From: Propionibacterium sp.
Lineage (GTDB): Bacteria > Actinomycetota > Actinomycetes > Propionibacteriales > Propionibacteriaceae
Direction of reading: 5' to 3'
NCBI GenBank assembly: GCA_012837465.1
Contig: DURG01000309.1
Coordinates: forward strand, 1 to 13,497
DNA length: 13,497 nt
Below are positions 7,795 to 13,497 of this stretch, piece after piece (position 1 is the first letter of the stretch; every line of letters begins with the position of its first letter). The position numbers were made by a program, and so were the translations under genes. The notes below the pieces were generated by a model. It ran no database searches and was not told the origin of the DNA. It was given only the letters and a program-made list of their open reading frames with translations.

Positions 7795-7857
7795 GCAAAA
7801 TGTCCAAAATGGGATCATTTGTCATAGGGGTGTTACCAATCCCCGCAGCCAGGCCGG

Positions 7858-7887
7858 TCGGCAGCGCCAGTCTCCGAGGACTAACCT
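7858..7887 (+). promoter_or_regulatory. Candidate promoter for the AAE-family transporter (leaderless)
   Basis: TAACCT at 7882-7887 fits the actinobacterial -10 pattern TAnnnT, and TCGGCA at 7858-7863 (4 of 6 to TTGACA) lies 18 nt upstream. The GTG start codon at 7894 is 7 nt after the -10 element, where transcription itself would begin. The nearest Shine-Dalgarno-like GAGGA (7876-7880) is 13 nt from the start, too far to be ideal. Together these suggest a leaderless message. Confidence 0.4.
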
Positions 7888-7893
7888 GAAGAC

Positions 7894-9465
7894 GTGCTCG
7901 GACTACTCGTCTCCTCCCCGCTCCTGACGATCATGATCGTCGTCGCGTTGGGTGCCGCGGTCGGCATGATCCCGTTCGGCCCGCTGCGCTTCGGCGCGGC
8001 CGGGGCGCTCTTCGTGGGTCTCGCGCTGGGAGCCCTCGACCCCTCGCTGGGCGACAACCTCGGCAACATCCAGACCTTGGGGCTGGCCCTGTTCGTCTAC
8101 ACGGTCGGGGTCGCCGCCGGCGAGACCTTCTTTGCAGACCTGCGCAGGCAACTGCCGCTCATGGGCTTGGCCCTGGGCGTGGTGGCCGTGGTCACCGTGG
8201 TCGCCGTCCTGCTCGGCCGGGCCCTCGACCTGAGCACGGGGTTGATCACCGGCGTCCTCGCAGGCTCACTCACCTCCACGCCCGCCCTCGCCGCGGCGAC
8301 GGAGGCGACGGGCAGCACGGACGCGGCCGTCGGCTACTCGCTGGGGTATCCGGTGGGCGTCGTGCTGGCGATCATCGTGGTCGCGCTGGTGGTGCAGCGC
8401 AAGTGGCCCGGGAGGAGGGACCAGCCGGCGGCGAGCGCGGAGGGAATCGTCGCCGAATCCGTCGAGGTGGACCGCACCACGTCGCAGAGGTCGGTGCCCG
8501 GCTGGGCCGACGAGGCCATCAAGATGAGCTACCTGGTCCGCGACGGCCGCACGCGCGTCCTGTCGCCCGGCGAGGACCTCGTGCCCGGCGACCGCGTCCT
8601 GGTGGTGGGCTCACCCAACGCGGTCACCCGCGCGGTCGACTTCCTCGGCACCCGCCTGGAGCAGGAACTCACCACCGACCGTGGTTCGGTGGACTTTCGC
8701 CGATTCGTCGTGTCCTCCAACGATGTGGCCGGCCGCACCGTCGCCCAACTCAACCTGCCCGGCCGCTACGGCGCGATCATCACCCGTGTGCGCCGCGGCG
8801 ACGACGACCTCCTCGCCAAGGACGACCTCGTCCTGCAACCGGGGGACCGGGTACTCGCCGTCGGCCCCCAGCAGGACCTGGAGGGGATCGGCTCCTTCTT
8901 CGGCGACTCCGAGCGCAAGGTCTCCGAGGTCGACGCACTGGCGCTCGGTCTGGGCCTTGTGCTCGGCCTCCTCCTCGGTGCCATCGTCCTGCCCCTGCCC
9001 GGCGGCGTCGAATTCTCGCTGGGCCCCGCAGCAGGCCCGCTGCTGGTCGGCATGGTTCTGGGGGCCGTCCACCGCACCGGCCCGCTCATCTGGTCCATCC
9101 CGCTCTCGGTGAACCTCACGATCCGCCAACTCGGCCTCCTGTTGTTCCTCGCGACGGTGGGGCTGGCATCCGGGCCCATGTTCGCGGAGCAGGCGCTCAC
9201 GGGCACTGGCGTGCGCGCTGGCGGCCTCGCCGCGGCCATCGTGCTGGTGTCCGCAGTTGCCTTCATGGCAGGCGTGTGGACCATGGGCCTCTCCGCACCG
9301 AGGGCCGCGGGCGGCTTCGCCGGCTACATCGGCCAACCGGCCATCCTCGCGTTCGCCAACGAGCGCGTGACGGACGACCGGATCGAGGCCGGGTACGCGG
9401 CACTCTTCGCGCTGGGGATCATCGCCAAGATCGTCGCGGTCCAGGTCATCGCCGCACTGCTGTGA
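7894..9465 (+). CDS. AspT/YidE/SucE-family membrane transporter (AAE family) with two RCK_C domains
   Basis: Cytoplasmic-membrane transporter of the aspartate:alanine exchanger family (TC 2.A.81). It has 523 residues, close to the ~540 of the Corynebacterium glutamicum succinate exporter SucE. The layout is the family's duplicated one. N-terminal helices (1-170) carry the signature GSLTSTPALAAA (124-135). A soluble centre holds two RCK_C (TrkA-C) domains at ~183-252 and ~265-340, each ending in the PGDRVL(V/A)VG strand. C-terminal helices (346-523) carry the second signature GYIGQPAILAFAN. The substrate cannot be read from sequence; dicarboxylate or amino-acid exchange is the family expectation. 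The RCK_C domains suggest control by a bound cytosolic ligand. The GTG at 7894 fits the normal family N-terminus and a leaderless promoter. It is divergent from the ABC operon and probably a single-gene unit, followed 81 nt later by dnaE's own promoter region. Confidence 0.88.
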   Translation: MLGLLVSSPLLTIMIVVALGAAVGMIPFGPLRFGAAGALFVGLALGALDPSLGDNLGNIQTLGLALFVYTVGVAAGETFFADLRRQLPLMGLALGVVAVVTVVAVLLGRALDLSTGLITGVLAGSLTSTPALAAATEATGSTDAAVGYSLGYPVGVVLAIIVVALVVQRKWPGRRDQPAASAEGIVAESVEVDRTTSQRSVPGWADEAIKMSYLVRDGRTRVLSPGEDLVPGDRVLVVGSPNAVTRAVDFLGTRLEQELTTDRGSVDFRRFVVSSNDVAGRTVAQLNLPGRYGAIITRVRRGDDDLLAKDDLVLQPGDRVLAVGPQQDLEGIGSFFGDSERKVSEVDALALGLGLVLGLLLGAIVLPLPGGVEFSLGPAAGPLLVGMVLGAVHRTGPLIWSIPLSVNLTIRQLGLLLFLATVGLASGPMFAEQALTGTGVRAGGLAAAIVLVSAVAFMAGVWTMGLSAPRAAGGFAGYIGQPAILAFANERVTDDRIEAGYAALFALGIIAKIVAVQVIAALL

Positions 9466-9490
9466 GCACCTCAGCGTGCCGGGGAGGTGC
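9466..9490 (+). terminator. Weak hairpin immediately after the transporter stop codon
   Basis: GCACCTC (9466-9472) pairs with GAGGTGC (9484-9490) around an 11-nt loop, starting directly after the TGA at 9463-9465. The stem is only 7 bp and no T-run follows, so termination would be partial at best. It lies within the 81-nt gap before dnaE. Confidence 0.25.
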
Positions 9491-9507
9491 CGTGGCGCGG
9501 CGGCGGG

Positions 9508-9513
9508 TAAGGT
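9508..9513 (+). promoter_or_regulatory. Candidate -10 element of the dnaE promoter
   Basis: TAAGGT fits the actinobacterial TAnnnT -10 pattern and is one of very few A/T-containing hexamers in this G-rich 81-nt gap. Transcription would start near 9520, leaving about 30 nt of leader that includes the GGAGG at 9538-9542. No convincing -35 is seen 17-18 nt upstream. Confidence 0.3.
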
Positions 9514-9552
9514 GGGTAGCCGTCGGTCGGTCGAGGTGGAGGTTGGTTGTCA

Positions 9553-12500
9553 GTGGCTGAGAATTTCGTTCACCTGCACTGCCATACGGAGTTCTCGATG
9601 CTGGACGGGGCGGCCCGCATCAACGAGCTCTTCAAGGGCGCAGAGCAGATGGGCATGCCGGCCCTGGCCATCACGGACCATGGCAACCTGTACGGCGCCT
9701 ACGAGTTCTACAAGGCCTCCAAGAACTACGGCGTCAAGCCCATCATCGGCCTCGAGGCCTACCTCACCCCCCGCACCCACCGCTCGGAGCGCAAGCGCGT
9801 CCAGTTCGGCGACGGCACCGGCGACGACGTGGCCTCCAAGGGCGCCTACACGCACATGACCCTGTGGGCCGCCAACAACCACGGCATGCACAACCTGTTC
9901 CGCCTCTCGACGCGCTCGTCGCTCGAGGGCTTCTTCTACAAGCCGCGTGCGGACCGCGAGCTCCTCAACGAGTACGGCAAGGGCCTCATCGGCACGACTG
10001 GCTGCCCATCAGGCGAGGTCCAGACGTTCCTGCGGCTCGGCCAGTACGAGAACGCCAAGGCCGCAGCCGGGGAGTTCCGCGACATCTTCGGCGAGGGCAA
10101 CTTCTACGTCGAACTGATGGACCACGGCCTCGAGATCGAGACCCGCGTGCGCAAGGACCTCCTGCGCCTCTCGAAGGACCTGAACCTGCCCCTGGTGGCC
10201 AGCAACGACCTCCACTACGTGCACGCCCACGACGCGGACGCCCACGACACACTGCTCTGTGTCTCGGCAGGCTCCCGCAAGGCGGAGCCCAACCGCTTCA
10301 AGTTCGACGGCAACGGCTACTACCTCAAGTCCGCCGAGGAGATGCGCTCCCTGTTCCGGGAACTGCCAGAGGCCTGCGACAACACGCTCGCCATCGCCGA
10401 GCGGATCGAGACCAACTTCGACGAGGGCATGGGCACCTACATGCCCAAGTTCCCCGTCCCCGAGGGCGAGACCGAGGACACCTGGTTCCACAAGGAGGTC
10501 GAACGCGGCCTCCACGAGCGCTACAAGGGCAACATCTCCCAAGAGGTGCGGGAGCGCGCCGAGTTCGAGACCAGCATCATCGCCTCGATGGGCTTCACCG
10601 GTTACTTCCTCGTGGTCGCAGACTTCATCAACTGGGCGAAGAAGAACGGCATCCGGGTGGGCCCCGGCCGAGGCTCCGGCGCGGGATCCATCTGCGCCTA
10701 TGCGCTGCGGATCACGGATCTGTGCCCGCTCCAGCACGGCCTGCTGTTCGAGCGGTTCCTCAACCCGGAGCGCGTCTCGATGCCCGATTTCGACATCGAC
10801 TTCGATGATCGCCGTCGCGGCGAGGTCATCCACTACGTGTCGGACAAGTACGGCTCCGACAAGGTCGCCCAGATCATCACCTACGGCTCCATCAAGGCCA
10901 AGGCAGCCGTCAAGGACGCCGCCCGCGTCCTCGACATGCCCTTCGCCATCGGCGAGCAGATCTCCAAGGCCATGCCCGCCGACGTGATGGGCAAGGGCGT
11001 GCCGCTGGCGGACCTGTTCAACGAGCAGCACAAGCGCTACGCAGAGGGCAACGAGTTCCGCGAGCTGTACCAGGGCTCACCCGACGTGCGCACCGTCGTC
11101 GACACAGCCAAGGGCCTCGAGGGCCTCAAACGCCAGTGGGGAGTCCACGCGGCGGGCGTGATCATGAGTTCGGACCCGCTCATCGACATCATCCCGTTGA
11201 TGAAGCGCGAGGCCGACGGCGCCATCATCACCCAGTTCGACTACCCGGGCTGCGAGTCCCTCGGCCTCATCAAGATGGACTTCCTGGGGTTGCGCAACCT
11301 CACCGTCCTCGACGACGCGGTGCGCAACATCAAGCTGAACCGGGACTTCGACCTCGACCTCGACGAACTCGTCGAGGACATGACGGACAAGGCCTCCTAC
11401 GAGCTGCTGGCCAGCGGCGACACGCTGGGCATCTTCCAGCTCGACGGCGGCGGCATGCGCACGCTGCTGCGCCAGATGCAACCCGACAACTTCGAGGACA
11501 TCTCCGCAGCCCTCGCCCTGTACCGGCCCGGCCCGATGGGCGCCCAGTCCCACACCAACTACGCGCTGCGCAAGACCGGCCTCCAGGAGATCGTGCCGAT
11601 CCACCCGGAGCTCGAGGAGCCGCTCAAGGACATCCTCGACACCACCTACGGCCTCATCGTCTACCAGGAGCAGGTCCAGCAGATCGCCCAGCGCGTCGCC
11701 GGCTACTCGCTCGGCAAGGCCGATCTGCTGCGCCGAGCCATGGGCAAGAAGAAGAAGGAAGTCCTCGACGCGGAGTTCGTGCCCTTCTCCGAAGGCATGA
11801 AGGCCAACGGCTACTCCCCGGGCGCCATCAAGGCGCTGTGGGAGATCCTCGTCCCCTTCTCCGATTACGCCTTCAACAAGGCCCACACCGCCGCCTACGG
11901 CGTCATCTCGTACTGGACGGCCTACCTCAAGGCCAACTATCCCGTCGAGTACATGGCCGCCCTCCTGCAGTCCGTGCGCGACGACAAGGACAAGTCGGCG
12001 ATGTACCTCGCCGAGTGTCGCCACATGGGCATCGAGGTGCTGCCGCCCGACGTGAACTCCTCCGAGGTCATGTTCACGCCCGTCGGCGAACACATCCGCT
12101 TCGGGCTGGGCGCCGTGCGCAACGTCGGCGACAAGGTGGTCACCGCCTGGGTGGAGGAGCGCAAGAAGCTCGGCCCCGCCGAGGACTTCTACGACTTCCT
12201 CGACAAGGCACCGCTGCTCATGTGCAACAAGCGCGTCGTCGAGTCCCTGATCAAGTCCGGCGCCTTCGACGAGATGGGCCACACCCGCCGCGCGCTGATG
12301 GGCATCTTCGAGAACGCCGTGGACTCGGTGATCGACCTCAAGCGCAACGCCGAACACGGTCAGGACGGCTTCGACTTCGGCTTCGACATGGACGGGGGAG
12401 AGGCCACCTCCAGCATGCGCGAGGTCGTCCCCGAGGTCGACGAGTGGGACCGCCGCACGAAGCTGGGCTTCGAGCGCGAGATGCTCGGCCTCTACGTCTC

Positions 12501-13098
12501 CGACCACCCCCTCAACGGCCTGGAGCACGTGCTGCAGTCCAACTCGGAGCGCTCGATCGCCTCGGTCGCCTCGACGGAGGGCTACCGCGGCCCGACGAAG
12601 GTCTGTGGCCTCATCACCGCGGTCAACCGCCGGGTCAACAAGGCCGGCAACATCTGGGCCATCATCACGGTGGAGGACCTCACCAGTTCGCTGGAGGTCA
12701 CCGTCTTCCCCCGCGTCTACGACCAGGTGGCGCAGTACCTCGAACCCGACACCATCGTCGCGGTCAGCGGCATCGCCGAGGACGGCGAGGATCGCGGCCG
12801 GATGCGCGCGCAGCAGCTCGTCACCCCCCACGTCAGCGCCGAGGGCAACGTCGGCCCGCTGGCCCTTTCGCTGCCCGCCGTGCGCTGTACGCCGGGGGTG
12901 GTCAACCGGCTCAAGGACATCCTCGCCCAGTACCCGGGCTCGGCCGAGGTGCACCTCAACCTGCGCACCGGTGGCAAGATCAAGACGTTCCGGCTCGGCG
13001 ACGGATTCCGCGTCGATCTGACTTCCGCGTTGTTCGCAGACCTCAAGGCGGTCCTCGGGCCGGCCTGCGTGGGCATGGGAAGGGGTGCAGATGTCTGA
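9553..13098 (+). CDS. dnaE: DNA polymerase III alpha subunit, replicative (DnaE1 type)
   Basis: Catalytic subunit of the replicative polymerase, 1181 residues from this start, the usual size for actinobacterial DnaE1. Domain order is complete. An N-terminal PHP domain has apparent metal ligands at His7, His9, Asp18, His43, Glu68, His101, Cys151, Asp219 and His221, which suggests an active PHP proofreading exonuclease as in Mycobacterium tuberculosis DnaE1. The polymerase core has Asp412 and Asp414 in MPDFDIDFDD and Asp576 in IKMDFLGLRNL, plus YRPGPM (657-662). Fingers and the beta-binding region follow, then a C-terminal OB fold from ~1013 (TKVCGLITAVNRR). The start is ambiguous: GGAGG (9538-9542) lies 10 nt from GTG 9553 and 4 nt from TTG 9547, which would add two residues. 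GTG is preferred for codon and spacing, and because MAENFVHLH matches remembered homologues. The last 8 nt overlap the next gene. Confidence 0.97.
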   Translation: MAENFVHLHCHTEFSMLDGAARINELFKGAEQMGMPALAITDHGNLYGAYEFYKASKNYGVKPIIGLEAYLTPRTHRSERKRVQFGDGTGDDVASKGAYTHMTLWAANNHGMHNLFRLSTRSSLEGFFYKPRADRELLNEYGKGLIGTTGCPSGEVQTFLRLGQYENAKAAAGEFRDIFGEGNFYVELMDHGLEIETRVRKDLLRLSKDLNLPLVASNDLHYVHAHDADAHDTLLCVSAGSRKAEPNRFKFDGNGYYLKSAEEMRSLFRELPEACDNTLAIAERIETNFDEGMGTYMPKFPVPEGETEDTWFHKEVERGLHERYKGNISQEVRERAEFETSIIASMGFTGYFLVVADFINWAKKNGIRVGPGRGSGAGSICAYALRITDLCPLQHGLLFERFLNPERVSMPDFDIDFDDRRRGEVIHYVSDKYGSDKVAQIITYGSIKAKAAVKDAARVLDMPFAIGEQISKAMPADVMGKGVPLADLFNEQHKRYAEGNEFRELYQGSPDVRTVVDTAKGLEGLKRQWGVHAAGVIMSSDPLIDIIPLMKREADGAIITQFDYPGCESLGLIKMDFLGLRNLTVLDDAVRNIKLNRDFDLDLDELVEDMTDKASYELLASGDTLGIFQLDGGGMRTLLRQMQPDNFEDISAALALYRPGPMGAQSHTNYALRKTGLQEIVPIHPELEEPLKDILDTTYGLIVYQEQVQQIAQRVAGYSLGKADLLRRAMGKKKKEVLDAEFVPFSEGMKANGYSPGAIKALWEILVPFSDYAFNKAHTAAYGVISYWTAYLKANYPVEYMAALLQSVRDDKDKSAMYLAECRHMGIEVLPPDVNSSEVMFTPVGEHIRFGLGAVRNVGDKVVTAWVEERKKLGPAEDFYDFLDKAPLLMCNKRVVESLIKSGAFDEMGHTRRALMGIFENAVDSVIDLKRNAEHGQDGFDFGFDMDGGEATSSMREVVPEVDEWDRRTKLGFEREMLGLYVSDHPLNGLEHVLQSNSERSIASVASTEGYRGPTKVCGLITAVNRRVNKAGNIWAIITVEDLTSSLEVTVFPRVYDQVAQYLEPDTIVAVSGIAEDGEDRGRMRAQQLVTPHVSAEGNVGPLALSLPAVRCTPGVVNRLKDILAQYPGSAEVHLNLRTGGKIKTFRLGDGFRVDLTSALFADLKAVLGPACVGMGRGADV

Positions 13099-13497
13099 TG
13101 GCCTGCTCGTGGTCACCCGCCGCAGCCAGCTGGCGGAGCTCTGGGACAACGACTGGTGGCGCCTCATCGTCTTCGTGGCGGCGTCAGTCCTCCTCGGCGC
13201 GCTCGGCGGCCTGATCTGGGCGAGCGCGGCACCGAGGCCCACCTACCTCATCCAGGACGACCTCACCGCACTCATCTCCGAGCGCGGGCAGGCCACCATG
13301 GTCGGCGCCGACGTCAGCTTCGTGCTCATCGCCAGCCTCATCGGCTTCCTGATCGGAGCTGTCGGGTGGTTCGTGCTCTCGCGCCGCGGCTGGCTCGTGA
13401 TCGTCGGCACCGTCGTGGCGGCCGGGCTCGCGGGCCTCATGACCTGGCGCCTCGGGCTGGTCATCAGCGGCGAGGACTTCGCCCAACGGCTTGCCTC
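13091..13497 (+). CDS. Hypothetical membrane protein, co-transcribed with dnaE (3' end outside window)
   Basis: Open frame from ATG 13091 to the window edge, 135 residues so far, starting MSDGLLVVTRRSQ. I do not recognise it with confidence. It has hydrophobic segments at ~25-47, ~76-97 and ~101-120, with an extracytoplasmic-looking stretch between the first two (PTYLIQDDLTALISERGQ). This order loosely recalls actinobacterial DUF2567-type membrane proteins, but that is only a resemblance. AAGGGG lies 5 nt upstream of the ATG. The start overlaps the dnaE stop by 8 nt (ATGTCTGA), the same geometry as gltB-gltD here, so translation is probably coupled to dnaE. Codon use matches its neighbours. 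Confidence 0.75.
   Translation, partial: MSDGLLVVTRRSQLAELWDNDWWRLIVFVAASVLLGALGGLIWASAAPRPTYLIQDDLTALISERGQATMVGADVSFVLIASLIGFLIGAVGWFVLSRRGWLVIVGTVVAAGLAGLMTWRLGLVISGEDFAQRLA

Noticed and set aside
11136..13214. 692-residue plus-strand frame overlapping dnaE
   Set aside because: It is an Arg/Pro/Gly/His-rich out-of-frame reading of dnaE with no independent start signal or motif.
11077..13242. 721-residue open frame antisense to dnaE
   Set aside because: It lies opposite an unambiguous dnaE, has low-complexity Asp/Val/Glu/Leu/His composition typical of the reverse complement of GC-rich codons, and shows no recognisable motif.

Overview
This 13.5 kb window looks like a piece of a high-GC actinobacterial chromosome. 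Codons end almost always in G or C. It carries an actinobacterial-type DnaE1 with a complete set of PHP-domain metal ligands and a gltBD pair with actinobacterial sequence signatures over most of its length. Propionibacteriaceae or a close relative is my best guess, from remembered protein resemblance only. There are six clear genes, one gene with a broken frame, and one gene cut by the right edge. I see no RNA genes, insertion sequences or CRISPR array, and no gene-free stretch over 300 nt.

Layout. (1) 1-3610, plus strand: the 3' half of gltB and complete gltD, overlapping by 8 nt, encode the two subunits of NADPH-dependent glutamate synthase. The first ~480 nt of gltB have clearly different third-position base use and a proteobacterial-looking protein sequence, so the gene appears mosaic or the assembly chimeric. 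(2) 3614-7713, minus strand: an ABC importer operon transcribed binding lipoprotein, fused permease, ATPase. It converges on gltD with 3 nt between stop codons, and a long imperfect hairpin spans the junction. The permease is broken by a single missing base near 6203. A hairpin without a U-tract lies between the lipoprotein and permease genes. (3) 7714-7893: a 180 nt divergent intergenic region. Upstream of the binding-protein gene it holds four units in exact 11-nt register resembling the actinobacterial PHO box (GTTCACC). (4) 7894-9465, plus strand: a membrane transporter of the AspT/YidE/SucE (AAE) family with two central RCK_C domains, probably translated from a leaderless mRNA. (5) 9553-13098, plus strand: dnaE, the replicative DNA polymerase III alpha subunit. 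Its last 8 nt overlap a small membrane-protein gene that runs off the window.

How it fits together. The ABC system would normally be labelled 'iron(III) transport' by homology. However, the position where FbpA-type proteins carry their iron-binding di-tyrosine holds His-Asp, followed 24 residues later by Glu, which resembles the sugar-phosphate-binding AfuA. With a PHO-box-like array at its promoter, the simplest reading is a phosphate-starvation-induced importer for an organophosphate such as a hexose phosphate or a phosphonate. This is an inference, but it is testable. The single-base frameshift and the gltB compositional break both also suggest checking the assembly.
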